Shown here in pieces: positions 11,390-20,474 of a stretch of 64,000 nt of DNA. This stretch comes from Beduinella massiliensis. Lineage in GTDB: Bacteria; Bacillota; Clostridia; Christensenellales; Aristaeellaceae. The translations under genes and the position numbers were made by a program. The stretch covers positions 1,395,605 to 1,459,604 of the forward strand of contig NZ_LT963430.1 of the NCBI RefSeq assembly GCF_900199405.1, given 5' to 3'. Position 1 is the stretch's first letter, and every line of letters starts with the position of its first letter. The notes beneath the pieces were generated by a model that was given only the letters and a program-made list of their open reading frames with translations, ran no database searches and was not told where the DNA came from.

Positions 11390-12721
11390 ATGCCGGTTTG
11401 CTGCCGAGAAGCTGTTGAGCTGAAGCCAACCTGGACTGAAAGGAAGGGGAACGTTATAGAAACGATCAAGTGGAATGAAGAGATTGAACTCTTTGGAGAA
11501 TACGATGTACTGGTGGCGGGCGGCGGCGTGGCGGGGGTTGCTGCTGCATTGGCGGCAGCCCGCCACGAGAAACGGGTATTGTTGGTTGAAAAGCAATGCT
11601 GCCTAGGCGGTTTAGCGACTGGCGGTATCGTGAACTTTTGGGTACCGCTATGCAATGGGCGCGGGCGCATGATAATTCGCGGCATTGCCGAGGAGCTGCT
11701 GCGGCTCTCGATACGATACGGATTTGACACGCTGCCGTCGGAGTGGAAACACGGAGAGCCCGAAGGGCCCACAAAGGCCAGATGTGCAGGATGGTTTTCG
11801 GGCGGTATGTTTGCATTGCAGCTTTTGGAGCTTCTGCGAGATGCGGGGGTGACTATTCTGTACGACGCAACGGTCCTGGATGCCGTCATGGCGGGATCGG
11901 TTTGTCTAGGGGTGATTCTAAGAAGCGGCGCAGAAAAACGGTTTTATCGCGCCAAGATGATCGTGGATGCTACGGGGGACGCAGAGATTCTTTGCCGGGC
12001 AGGCGTGCCTACTGTGGAAGGCGCAAATTATCACACCTATTATGGGGAAGGTATTACGCTCCAGGGCTGTGAAAAGGCTCTGGCTACGCAGAATATTTAC
12101 TGGGCCTATACCCATCCTTATGGCGGAACGTCTGACCTGCATGGCGGGAATCATCCTGAGGAGCTTCCTCTTTATCAAGGAACGGATCCTGATACAGTAA
12201 ACCGCTATCTGCAAGACAATCAATTGGAAATGCTGGCAAAGGAAAAGTTGAAGCCACGGTTTTCGCGTAATATTCACATGTTGCCGACCATGCCGCAGCT
12301 GAGAACGGCACGCTGTATTGATGGAGACGAGACGTTCACCGCAGAAGGATGTTACCGGCATTGCGGCACATCGGTCGGTGTAATTTGCGACTTTGAATAC
12401 CGCGACCGCCTGTATGAAGTGCCGTACGGTTCTCTGGTGCGAACGGGTTTTGATAACCTGATTACCTGCGGCCGAAGCGCTTGCGCTTCTGGATGGGGAT
12501 GGGATGCGCTCCGCGTCATCCCGCCAGCGATTTTGACCGGACAGGCGGCGGGGACTGCCGCAGCGATGGCGGTTAAACATAGTGTTTCGCTTCCAAAGTT
12601 GTCCATTGAGGTATTGCAAGAGGCGCTTGAAAGAGCCGGGGTGGCGATACACTTTGAGGATGATTGGGTGCCTGAGCAGGATGCGGAGGAAGAGAGGGCG
12701 GTGCAGGCAGATCATATTTGA
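11390..12721 (+). CDS. FAD-dependent oxidoreductase (PF12831-like)
   Basis: 443 residues as drawn. Residues about 38-70 form a Rossmann dinucleotide-binding site (YDVLVAGGGVAGVAAALAAAR, ending in an acidic LLVEK strand), followed by the CCLGGLATGG motif of the FAD_oxidored family. The C-terminal part has the second FAD segment (GFDNLITCGRSACAS, then RVIPPAILTGQAAGTAAAMA). The start is uncertain. ATG 11390 has only GGGG upstream, while a much better ribosome site (aggaagggg, 11441-11449) sits before a non-standard ATA at 11456, from which the protein would begin right before the Rossmann fold. It belongs to the sugar island and may oxidise a sugar or a sugar-derived acid; the substrate is unknown. 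Confidence 0.85.
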   Translation: MPVCCREAVELKPTWTERKGNVIETIKWNEEIELFGEYDVLVAGGGVAGVAAALAAARHEKRVLLVEKQCCLGGLATGGIVNFWVPLCNGRGRMIIRGIAEELLRLSIRYGFDTLPSEWKHGEPEGPTKARCAGWFSGGMFALQLLELLRDAGVTILYDATVLDAVMAGSVCLGVILRSGAEKRFYRAKMIVDATGDAEILCRAGVPTVEGANYHTYYGEGITLQGCEKALATQNIYWAYTHPYGGTSDLHGGNHPEELPLYQGTDPDTVNRYLQDNQLEMLAKEKLKPRFSRNIHMLPTMPQLRTARCIDGDETFTAEGCYRHCGTSVGVICDFEYRDRLYEVPYGSLVRTGFDNLITCGRSACASGWGWDALRVIPPAILTGQAAGTAAAMAVKHSVSLPKLSIEVLQEALERAGVAIHFEDDWVPEQDAEEERAVQADHI

Positions 12722-12783
12722 ATAAAATGGGGTTCTATCCTCGGGGAACGCGGCTTTTGAGGTCAAGGACTGCTGCGGAAGTC

Positions 12784-13719
12784 TCACATACGCTGCAGGG
12801 ATATTGACGTTTTATACGTAAGCGTCTGCCCTGGACAAATGAAGCGGAAGCCCATTGCCTTGCGGTCAAACGGCGCATTCGGACAATTATTCAGCCATGT
12901 CTGCGGCTCCACACATAGGAAATCCTTGCTTCCTCCGTTGTAAACCATCCAAAACCGATAGGACTCGTCTGCCTGGTAAACGATCTGCATCTGCTTGGCG
13001 GCGTCCTTGAGAATCATCCGGCGCGAGCTGTCCATGTCATAATGGCGGCTGAGCGTATGGTTTGCGGGAACGACGGTGCCTTCCAGCAGTGCGCTGCGCA
13101 AAGGAAATTCGGACAGCACTTCACCTGTCGGCAGAAAGGTATCCATATTTCGCACATACTCCCGCTCGACGCCCAGACAAAGGCGCACGTCCTGCACGTC
13201 TCCCTCGGAAACAAAGGGGAGCCGGAAGGTGGTGTGAAACCCGAGCGCGACAGGCATATTGCTTGCGGAGCAATTGGTAATAGAGATACGCTGCTGGATT
13301 CCGTCCGGCGTCAGGCGGTAGAGGACGCGCATTTGAAACGCATGTGGAAACGTCATGTAGGGATGCGTTTCGTCGGCGTCAAAAAGGAATTCGGCTTCGG
13401 TGGGTGAGCTTCGGATACATGGGAGGGCGGTTTCGTGCAGCACACCATGGATAAAGTTTCCGATTTCCGGTTCATTCATGGGGAAGCGATATTCGCGCCT
13501 TTCAAACTCAAAGCATGCACCGGAGATACGGTTGGGGGGAAACAAAATGGGAATCCCCCATAGGTACGGATTGGTTTGAAAAAAGGTATCCAGCGTCCGC
13601 GGCGTACGCAGCACGTCCATACCCAGTTCAGGTTTTCTGAGCGCTACCAAATTGGCGCCGCGCTGCGCACAAATTTCGGCTTCGTAGCCAAAGCCGGTGA
13701 GCAGAAGGGTATCTTTCAA
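12784..13719 (-). CDS. Aldose 1-epimerase (galactose mutarotase) family protein
   Basis: 311 residues, starting at a TTG (complement of 13717-13719) with a perfect AGGAGG eight bases upstream. Family features include an N-terminal beta-rich part with GANLVALRKPE, GIPILFPPNRI, the NFIHGVLH motif carrying a conserved His, and VALGFHTTFRLPF with the second His. A catalytic Glu would lie near the C terminus (FLCVEPQTW). Members interconvert alpha and beta anomers of free or phosphorylated hexoses in the cytoplasm. It is the only minus-strand gene in the island and points away from the glycosidase gene at 14018. Confidence 0.88.
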   Translation of the reverse strand: MKDTLLLTGFGYEAEICAQRGANLVALRKPELGMDVLRTPRTLDTFFQTNPYLWGIPILFPPNRISGACFEFERREYRFPMNEPEIGNFIHGVLHETALPCIRSSPTEAEFLFDADETHPYMTFPHAFQMRVLYRLTPDGIQQRISITNCSASNMPVALGFHTTFRLPFVSEGDVQDVRLCLGVEREYVRNMDTFLPTGEVLSEFPLRSALLEGTVVPANHTLSRHYDMDSSRRMILKDAAKQMQIVYQADESYRFWMVYNGGSKDFLCVEPQTWLNNCPNAPFDRKAMGFRFICPGQTLTYKTSISLQRM

Positions 13720-13769
13720 TGTAAAAACCTCCTGACGAGCACTTCGTGGCTTATGTGCCTTTAGCTTTC

Positions 13770-13798
13770 ATTGTACACAGAACGTGAGGCTGTCTCAA
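13770..13798 (-). promoter_or_regulatory. Promoter of the epimerase-like gene
   Basis: Read on the minus strand: TTGAGA (complement of 13793-13798), 17-nt gap, TACAAT (complement of 13770-13775), 50 nt before the TTG start. The -35 box and gap equal those of the promoter at 8090. Confidence 0.7.
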
Positions 13799-13929
13799 TT
13801 CCCTACATCTTGTCTTTTTACCCCTATAATTGACAAGGCATGGCTGGGTTCGGCAAAAGTGCCCATGAAGCAATGCGCTGATTGCGAGAATCAGCACAAA
13901 AATACGGCCGATTTGACAATACTTGAACC

Positions 13930-13959
13930 TTGTTACCGAAAAGATGGCTTTGGTATAAT
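13930..13959 (+). promoter_or_regulatory. Promoter of the GH-A glycosidase gene
   Basis: TTGTTA (13930-13935), 18-nt gap, TATAAT (13954-13959). A small palindrome, tccgcc-gta-ggcgga (13979-13993), lies in the leader about 13 nt after the predicted start of transcription and could be an operator. Confidence 0.75.
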
Positions 13960-14017
13960 GAATCAAACACGTTAAGGTTCCGCCGTAGGCGGACTGCAGC
14001 AAGGGGGGAAACACACG

Positions 14018-15130
14018 ATGAACGATGTTTGGTCTAAAGAAAAGGCGTGGAAATGGTATGACGACAGAACGTGGATGCGCGGCTGTAATTTTATGGGAAG
14101 CGATTGCGCAAACCGCATCGACCAGTGGCAGGCGCTGGGCTTTGAGAAGCGCCTTGAAACCGCAGATCGAGAGCTGAAGCTTGCCGCAGAAACAGGATTC
14201 AACACCATACGTATCATTCCGGAGTTTATCGTTTGGGATCAGGATCACGATGGGTTCATGGAGCGCTTTGACCGTTATCTGGCCACAGCGTGGAAGTATG
14301 GAATCTCTTCGATGGTTGTCTTCGGCAATGACTGCATGCCGCCCAAGAACGAATTCTGGAAGCCGCTTCAGCTTGGCGAGCAGCACTACGACTGGGGCTA
14401 TCATGGTGGACGCAAGTTCTCCCAGCACCAACACTTCGGCGAGATGGGGTATCACATCATGGATGAGCCGGAAATCATGGCACGCCATGAGGTGTGGGTA
14501 CGAGAGATCATGGAAAAGTATAAAGATGATCCGCGCATTTGTGTGTGGGATCTGTACAACGAGGCTGGCAACAGCAATCGTGAGAGCGTCAGCCTGCCGA
14601 ACGTGAAGCGTTTCTTTGAGGTCGCGCGTGAGGTCAATCCGTCTCAGCCCATCACCTCTTGCCTGTGGAAGCATTTGGGTCACAAAGGACAGGAAAATTA
14701 CCTGACGGAAGTTGAACAGTATATCGCTGAAAACAGCGATATTATTACCTATCACTGTTACTCGGATTACAACGAAAATATTAAGCTGATCAGATACCTT
14801 CAACAGTTTGAGCGCCCGATTATCAACACGGAATGGCTGGCGCGTATGCTCCACAATACCGTGGAGGAAATGTTCCCGCTGTTCTATCTGATGAAGATTG
14901 GCTGCTTGAATTGGGGATTTGTTGCAGGACTGTATCAGACCTATGAACCGTGGAACGGTATGTGGCAGAGCTATGAAGCGGGAAAGGGCGAGCATATCGA
15001 TTTCAAGGTGTGGTTCCATGACCTCTACCGTCCGAACCTCAAGCCCTATGACCCGCATGAGATTGAGCTGATCCAGCAGTACTGCAAGCTGGCGGATGAA
15101 GACTTTGCCCGAGGGCAGATGAAAAAGTAA
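14018..15130 (+). CDS. Clan GH-A glycoside hydrolase (GH5-like TIM barrel)
   Basis: 370 residues starting at ATG 14018 behind aagggggg. The TIM-barrel signature is clear. The acid/base is E182 in the strand-4 motif WDLYNEAG, after VWVREIMEKYKDDPRI, and the nucleophile is E272 in PIINTEWLAR on strand 7. Aromatic residues (W298, W312, W316) sit in the right places for sugar stacking. There is no signal peptide, so it should act inside the cell on imported oligosaccharides. GH5 or a near relative is likely, but the exact family and linkage cannot be settled by reading. The YesMN-LplABC-like genes follow in the same direction. Confidence 0.88.
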   Translation: MNDVWSKEKAWKWYDDRTWMRGCNFMGSDCANRIDQWQALGFEKRLETADRELKLAAETGFNTIRIIPEFIVWDQDHDGFMERFDRYLATAWKYGISSMVVFGNDCMPPKNEFWKPLQLGEQHYDWGYHGGRKFSQHQHFGEMGYHIMDEPEIMARHEVWVREIMEKYKDDPRICVWDLYNEAGNSNRESVSLPNVKRFFEVAREVNPSQPITSCLWKHLGHKGQENYLTEVEQYIAENSDIITYHCYSDYNENIKLIRYLQQFERPIINTEWLARMLHNTVEEMFPLFYLMKIGCLNWGFVAGLYQTYEPWNGMWQSYEAGKGEHIDFKVWFHDLYRPNLKPYDPHEIELIQQYCKLADEDFARGQMKK

Positions 15131-15150
15131 AGCGTTGGCATGCGCAAGAG

Positions 15151-15191
15151 AAGCCACTGCGGCTCCGATTCTACGGAGACCGCAGCGGCTT
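15151..15191 (+). terminator. Imperfect hairpin after the glycosidase gene
   Basis: Arms aagccactgcgg...tccg and cgga...ccgcagcggctt pair with a small bulge, 20 nt after the stop. The T run is weak (cttatt), so partial termination or mRNA 3'-end protection is more likely than a full stop. Confidence 0.5.
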
Positions 15192-15251
15192 ATTGCGCTG
15201 ATATGTTTTCTGCAATCGCATGGACAGAGGGGCATAAAAGGGGGCGTAAAT

Positions 15252-17015
15252 GTGAAAAAAGGAAATAAGCATGAACACTCGTTGCTCACTGTTCTGCTGA
15301 TGGAGACGATTGCCGTGACGCTCTGTGTCTGTGTACTGGTATCCTGGGTGGCACGAGAATCATCGGCGAGCTTTGAAGCGTACATCATCAAAAGTCATGT
15401 ACAGGAGACGAGCGCATTTGCGGATGTGTTCTCGTCGGATATTACGAAACTGAATATACAGCTTTATGACGAGCTGTGCGATACAGCGCTCTCGCGCTTG
15501 TGGCTGTATCTGGACAGCGAACTCATCAAATACAACTATTTGCAGCAGGTGCACATCGTTCAGCGCCAAATTGAGACCATTGAGAAATCGACGTATTTTC
15601 TGGATGCGGTCAAGATCTACATGCCGGAGCATGAACGGGTGATTTCAAAGGAGAGCGTCATCTGGTACGAGCCGGCCTCCTGGCCGATTCCCGAAGAGCT
15701 GTATAATACGCGCGGTATCCGGTTGATCAGCCGCGGCGATATATTGGAAATCTGTGCTGTGCGTCGAGCGGTTCCACGTCAGACCGTGATGATTGCAGCC
15801 ACTGTGACCCAAAAAACGCTGGCACAGTATCTCAAAAAGTATATATCAGACGAAGACGTTCTGCTTGCGGTGATGTACGAAAACGGAGACGAAGCGGGTT
15901 TCTTCACTGCGTCCGCGACAATAGATGACGAACTTGCTCAGAGCGTACAGGCGGCTATGACGCAGGAGGCACAGGGAAGAACACAGGTTATCGTAGACGG
16001 GATACGATATCTGCTGATTTGGGAGCATATCGAGCCGATTCCCCTGCGGATATGCCGGCTGATGCCTATGGCGCAGATCGACGCTCAGCTTGACGCATAT
16101 AACCGTATGGTAGGGGTGATCTGCGTGTTGGTGGCCGTGCTGTTGGTGTTGCTAAATTGTTTTCTGTACGAAATGGTCAAAAGGCCGGTCAGGCGCATGA
16201 GCGAGGCGCTCAGAGGCGTGGGCGAAGGGGATCTGTCCGTACGCATTCAGCCGACGTGGAGTTCGGAGTTCGGACAGATTTTTTCCCAGTTCAATCAAAT
16301 GACGGAGCGCCTCGGGCAGCTGATCGATCAGGAGTATACCCTCAAGATGCTCACTGTCAAGGCAGAGCTCAAGCAGATGCGCTATCAAATCAGCCCACAT
16401 TTTCTTTACAATACGTATTTCAATATGCGTGCCATGCTCCATGATGAGGATTACGAGGCTGCGGAGGAGATGTGCGGGCTCATGGGGCGTTACCTTCGCT
16501 ATATCACCACGTCTGTGGAAGATGAAGCGACGCTCGAGGAAGAGCTGGGCCATGCGTTGGCCTACCTTCAAATTCAGAAGCTCCGTTTCGGCGAGCGGCT
16601 AGGCGTTCAGGTAGAGCCCTGCCCCAGGGCGGCGCGGGGCATTCATGTGCCACGCATAATCATTCAGCCTCTGATCGAAAATTCATTTGAGCACGGCGTC
16701 AAGGACAGGCGCGACCAGGGGATTATCGGCGTGCAGATTCAGCTTGAGGATGAACGATTGTCCGTCTTTGTGGACGATAATGGCCCCAATGCGTCGGATG
16801 AGATGATTTCGTCACTGACGGAGCGCCTTCGTCAGGACGACTTTGACCCATCGGTAGATTCAGTAGCGCTGATGAATATTCAAAAGAGGATTCGGCTTTC
16901 CTATATGCAGGGAAGCGGCGTGTTTGTGAGTCATTCGCCGCTGGGAGGCTTGCGAGTGGAAATTAGGATGCTGGGGGTGAAGGGCGATGCTTCGTATGCT
17001 GATTGTGGACGATGA
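15252..17015 (+). CDS. YesM-type sensor histidine kinase
   Basis: 587 residues from GTG at 15252 with agggggcg six bases upstream; the longer frame from 15135 lacks a ribosome site. Order of domains: membrane helix about 11-34, an extracytoplasmic sensor of about 250 residues, a second helix about 287-306, HAMP (RPVRRMSEALRGVGEGDLSVRI), the His_kinase domain typical of YesM/LytS types with phospho-acceptor H383 in QISPHFLYNT, and an ATPase domain with the N box IIQPLIENSFEHGV. Such kinases sense extracellular sugars or binding-protein complexes and pair with YesN-type regulators. The partner gene overlaps its 3' end by 29 nt, so the two are co-translated. Confidence 0.93.
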   Translation: MKKGNKHEHSLLTVLLMETIAVTLCVCVLVSWVARESSASFEAYIIKSHVQETSAFADVFSSDITKLNIQLYDELCDTALSRLWLYLDSELIKYNYLQQVHIVQRQIETIEKSTYFLDAVKIYMPEHERVISKESVIWYEPASWPIPEELYNTRGIRLISRGDILEICAVRRAVPRQTVMIAATVTQKTLAQYLKKYISDEDVLLAVMYENGDEAGFFTASATIDDELAQSVQAAMTQEAQGRTQVIVDGIRYLLIWEHIEPIPLRICRLMPMAQIDAQLDAYNRMVGVICVLVAVLLVLLNCFLYEMVKRPVRRMSEALRGVGEGDLSVRIQPTWSSEFGQIFSQFNQMTERLGQLIDQEYTLKMLTVKAELKQMRYQISPHFLYNTYFNMRAMLHDEDYEAAEEMCGLMGRYLRYITTSVEDEATLEEELGHALAYLQIQKLRFGERLGVQVEPCPRAARGIHVPRIIIQPLIENSFEHGVKDRRDQGIIGVQIQLEDERLSVFVDDNGPNASDEMISSLTERLRQDDFDPSVDSVALMNIQKRIRLSYMQGSGVFVSHSPLGGLRVEIRMLGVKGDASYADCGR

Positions 17016-18567
17016 GGAGCGAATTGTTCATTCGATGTATAACCTGATGGACGAGCACTTCGATTTTGAATTGCACCGATGCTATTCGGCCGTACAGGCG
17101 CTGCAAGAGGTCCGTGCTGCGCGGTATGATATCATCCTGTCCGATATCTCGATGCCGCAGATGAGCGGATTGGAGCTGCTGGAAGAAACACGCAAACTCT
17201 GGCCTAAGTGCTATTTTATTTTGCTCACCGGCTTCAGCAAGTTCGAGTATGCCTATCAGACGCTGCAATACGAGCGGGTAGATTATGTGCTCAAGCTGGA
17301 GAGCTATGAAAAAATTTGCGAGGTTGTGCAAAAGCAGAAGCGGCTGATTGAGCGGGAGAAGCAGGAGGAAGAGACCCTGGCCCGTTACGAACAAGATCTG
17401 AACCACCTGAATACATCCGCCCTGCGCCTTTTTCTCAAACGCATTATCGTGCAGGGTACGCCGCTGCCTGAGCAGGACGAGATGAATGCGCTGGGGTTGC
17501 CGCTGCAGCTGGACAGACCGATGGTGCCCGTGCTCGCGGCAATCAACGGAGGCGATCTTGTAAACAGGGATCGAATCGCCGAGGAGCTGGATGCTTATTT
17601 AAATGCACGGCTAGGGCCGCTCGGAATGCGCTGCCTGACATATGTTTCAATGAGCTGCAACATATTTGTCGTGCAGTTGAATAGACGGGAGAGCGTAGAG
17701 GGAAAGATGGTCTTCATCCATACGCTGCTTGAAAACTTGCCGTCTATGGTTGCACAGCAGCTCCAGGCGGAGCTTGCTCTGATCTGTCCGGAGCACTTTA
17801 TAGCATGGGAAAATGCACACGATCTGTATGAACGGGCTGTGATTGCATTGGAGAGTATCCGCAACGAGAGCGGTATGATGATTCTGGTGGAAGCGGAAAA
17901 TGACGCGAGACGGCCAGAGGCGGATTTTCCGGGGTTCGAAGAAACACAGCTGCTCTGGAATATGATCAAATGCGGCGATATGGCCGGCTTTGAGACGATG
18001 CTCCGCAAAGGTGCGGATAAACGGGCGCTGGGCGGTCCAATTCCGCCGGGCATTGTGTTGCTGCTGCGGGAGGCGGCGAGGCTCTATGCACCTGAGTTCA
18101 TCCAGGGAACGACGTATAAGCACATCGTATCTATCCGCTATCAAGCAGGCGAGTGGGTGCAGGACGTCTTGGACGCCATCGTGGAGATCAGCCACGCCCA
18201 TGAACAGTCGCGGGAATCACAGGGGGCGTGGCTGATTACACGCATCAATCAGTACATCGAGCAGCATTACATGGAAGACGTTACCCTCACCGGGCTTGCC
18301 GATGTAATGCATTACAGCCCGTCCTATCTTTCCAGAATGTATAAGCTCAAAACGGGCAGAAATTTGATTAGTGCGCTGTACAATGTGCGCATTAGCAAAG
18401 CGAAGGAGCTGTTGGCGCACTCCACGCTCAAAACCAATGAGATTGCGGAACGGTCGGGTTTCTGCTCCCTTAAATATTTCAATCGCGTGTTTAAGAAGGA
18501 AACGGGTATCTCCGCGGCACAATATCGCAACGAACAGATGATGCTGAAAAAAGCGATCGAAAATTAA
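16987..18567 (+). CDS. YesN-type response regulator (REC plus AraC HTH)
   Basis: 526 residues. N-terminal receiver with acidic D8/D9, phospho-acceptor D53 in IILSDISMP and a K in YVLKLES; a long middle region of unknown fold (about 130-410); and a C-terminal AraC/XylS double HTH (TLTGLADVMHYSPSYLSRMYK, then TNEIAERSGFCSLKYFNRVFKK). Phosphorylation by the kinase at 15252 should trigger activation of the adjacent binding-protein/permease genes (inference from family and order). It overlaps the kinase gene by 29 nt, and 140 nt separate it from the transporter gene, which has its own promoter. Confidence 0.93.
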   Translation: MLRMLIVDDEERIVHSMYNLMDEHFDFELHRCYSAVQALQEVRAARYDIILSDISMPQMSGLELLEETRKLWPKCYFILLTGFSKFEYAYQTLQYERVDYVLKLESYEKICEVVQKQKRLIEREKQEEETLARYEQDLNHLNTSALRLFLKRIIVQGTPLPEQDEMNALGLPLQLDRPMVPVLAAINGGDLVNRDRIAEELDAYLNARLGPLGMRCLTYVSMSCNIFVVQLNRRESVEGKMVFIHTLLENLPSMVAQQLQAELALICPEHFIAWENAHDLYERAVIALESIRNESGMMILVEAENDARRPEADFPGFEETQLLWNMIKCGDMAGFETMLRKGADKRALGGPIPPGIVLLLREAARLYAPEFIQGTTYKHIVSIRYQAGEWVQDVLDAIVEISHAHEQSRESQGAWLITRINQYIEQHYMEDVTLTGLADVMHYSPSYLSRMYKLKTGRNLISALYNVRISKAKELLAHSTLKTNEIAERSGFCSLKYFNRVFKKETGISAAQYRNEQMMLKKAIEN

Positions 18568-18603
18568 CGTAAATTTTTGACGCTCAATGACAAAAGCTGG
18601 ACC

Positions 18604-18633
18604 TTGTTGCGTGAAATTTGTGTAGTTTATAAT
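18604..18633 (+). promoter_or_regulatory. Promoter of the sugar ABC transporter genes
   Basis: TTGTTG (18604-18609), 18-nt gap, TATAAT (18628-18633). The leader contains an inverted repeat ccttgat/atcaagg (18645-18651 and 18664-18670) and a strong aaaggagg ribosome site at about 18694. The weak -35 box fits activation by the YesN-type regulator. Confidence 0.7.
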
Positions 18634-18707
18634 GATGTCAGCATCCTTGATTGAGAAAATAGCATCAAGGGAGAAAATCATTATGCAGAACTAAAGGAGG
18701 TACCCAA

Positions 18708-20411
18708 ATGAAAAAAGTAGTTACCCTGTTCCTGGCGCTTATGCTGCTACTGGCCGCTGTCCCGGGGCTTGCGGTAGACCAGCACGAACCGGAATTCTAC
18801 GAACAGCAGATTCAGCTGCTGACGGAGAACTTACAAAAGTGGTATGAAGAGAACTATGGAGAGGGCGCGTTGGTTGCTCCGTATGATGAGCCCGTTGAGG
18901 TCAATATCGTCAACTACTACAACACCACGCTTGAAACCAACATGGCGACATGGAACGAATGGTGGGGTGAGACGCTTGAGAAAAACCGCTACACGGAGGC
19001 GATTGAGCGCGCACTGAACATCAAGATCAACTACCTGTGGCTTAAGAACGATGCGGATAAGGGCTATATCAACCAGCTGCGTCTATCCACCGCTGCAGGC
19101 GAGATTCCGGATATGTTCATCGTTACGGAGCAGACCGACTTGATCCAACTGGCTGAAGCGGGCGTCATCATGCCGGTGGAGGATGTGATCGATCAGTACT
19201 TTACTACGAAGGATAAGGAGATCCAAAATTCCGACGGCGGCATGCTCTATGAGATGGCTACCTATGAAGGACAGGTGTACGGCGTTCCTTGCAACGTATC
19301 CGATACGGACACCTTCTCCTACATCTGGCTGCGCAAGGATTGGCTTGACGCGTTGAAACTTGAGGCGCCAAAGACGATGGAAGAGCTCAAGACGATTATG
19401 ACCGCGTTCAAAGAGGCTGATTTTAACGGCAAGAACGACAGCTTTGGCATGTTGATTGACAAGGATCTCTATTACAGCACGCGCGGCCTGTTCGCCGGCT
19501 TCGGCGCGTATCCGGAATTCTGGGTTCAGGATGACGCGACCGGCGAGATCGCCTGGGGCGGCACGCAGGAGAACATCAAAGCTGCTTTGACGTATCTGAA
19601 TGGTCTGTACAATGAAGGCCTGCTGGATCCAGAGTTTATCACCCAGACCAACGCCGATGCGCTCTCTCTGATGCTCAACAGCCAGACCGGCGTGATCTAT
19701 GCGGGTCATTGGATTGCGCATAATCTGCAGAATCTCCATGACGAGGATGACAACGCCGAATGGATTTGCGTGGATCTGCCGTCTTTGGATGGCTCCCCGG
19801 TTGAGCAATATCTGACGCCGGTCAAACGCGGCTGGATCGTTATCAACAAGGACTACGAGCACCCTGAGGTTGCGGCAAAAATCCGTGCCCTGTGTACCTT
19901 CGCCAGCCAAGGCGGCGTGGTGGACGGTACCTGGTGGTTCTCCAACGATCAGGCCCAGATTCTCGAACCGTTCCAGGCGAGCGTTTCCTCTTGGGATAAC
20001 TACGATACTTACCTGAACCTGCTGGAGTGTTTTGCTTCGGGCGATACCTCTGTGCTGAAGGGCAAAGCCGTTACCTACTGGGGCAACATGAGCAGCGATT
20101 CTTCCTGGGCGTGGCATCTCATGTTCGGCGATGGAGACTATACGCCGATGCGCGTACTCGGGCGTGCGATTGAAGAAGATCGCATTGAATATGACAAGTT
20201 CCTTGGCGCACAGAGCGAGTTTATGCAGGATCGGTGGAGCACCATCAAGGATGAGCAGTTGATTGCCTTCACAAAGATGATCATCGGCGACGTCGGCATT
20301 GACGAGGGCTTTGCCGCATGGCAGGCGACTTTTGCTGCGATGGGCGGCGACCGCATCACCGAAGAGGTCAATGATTGGTATCGGCTGTCTCAGGAAAAGA
20401 AAGCTGAGTAA
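18708..20411 (+). CDS. Extracellular sugar-binding protein, LplA/YtcQ type
   Basis: 567 residues from an ATG behind aaaggaggt. A Sec signal (KK followed by VVTLFLALMLLLAAVPGLA) is followed by a large solute-binding domain of the family-1 type (VNIVNYYNTTLETN, GEIPDMFIVTEQ, YGVPCNVSDTDTFSYIWLRKDWLDAL, NSQTGVIYAGHW). It should capture an oligosaccharide outside the cell and hand it to the two permeases that follow. Oddly, no lipobox cysteine is present near the signal end, although most Gram-positive binding proteins are lipoproteins. It may be released, or held by the permeases or wall. Confidence 0.92.
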   Translation: MKKVVTLFLALMLLLAAVPGLAVDQHEPEFYEQQIQLLTENLQKWYEENYGEGALVAPYDEPVEVNIVNYYNTTLETNMATWNEWWGETLEKNRYTEAIERALNIKINYLWLKNDADKGYINQLRLSTAAGEIPDMFIVTEQTDLIQLAEAGVIMPVEDVIDQYFTTKDKEIQNSDGGMLYEMATYEGQVYGVPCNVSDTDTFSYIWLRKDWLDALKLEAPKTMEELKTIMTAFKEADFNGKNDSFGMLIDKDLYYSTRGLFAGFGAYPEFWVQDDATGEIAWGGTQENIKAALTYLNGLYNEGLLDPEFITQTNADALSLMLNSQTGVIYAGHWIAHNLQNLHDEDDNAEWICVDLPSLDGSPVEQYLTPVKRGWIVINKDYEHPEVAAKIRALCTFASQGGVVDGTWWFSNDQAQILEPFQASVSSWDNYDTYLNLLECFASGDTSVLKGKAVTYWGNMSSDSSWAWHLMFGDGDYTPMRVLGRAIEEDRIEYDKFLGAQSEFMQDRWSTIKDEQLIAFTKMIIGDVGIDEGFAAWQATFAAMGGDRITEEVNDWYRLSQEKKAE

Positions 20412-20423
20412 ACGCAGGTTTGA

Positions 20424-20456
20424 CTTGTGCCGGCCGCAAAACGCGGCCGGTACAAG
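20424..20456 (+). promoter_or_regulatory. Intercistronic hairpin between binding protein and permease
   Basis: 14-bp stem cttgtgccggccgc/gcggccggtacaag (one G-U pair), loop aaaac. There is no T tract. Such hairpins behind binding-protein genes usually protect the upstream mRNA and thin out downstream transcription, giving more binding protein than permease (known pattern, inferred here). Confidence 0.7.
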
Positions 20457-20474
20457 CTTAAGGAGGGAATGAAC

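Noticed and set aside
13751-15391. Long minus-strand open frame of 546 codons
   Set aside because: It is the antisense of the GH-A glycosidase gene, whose catalytic motifs and ribosome site are clear; the antisense translation has no domain.
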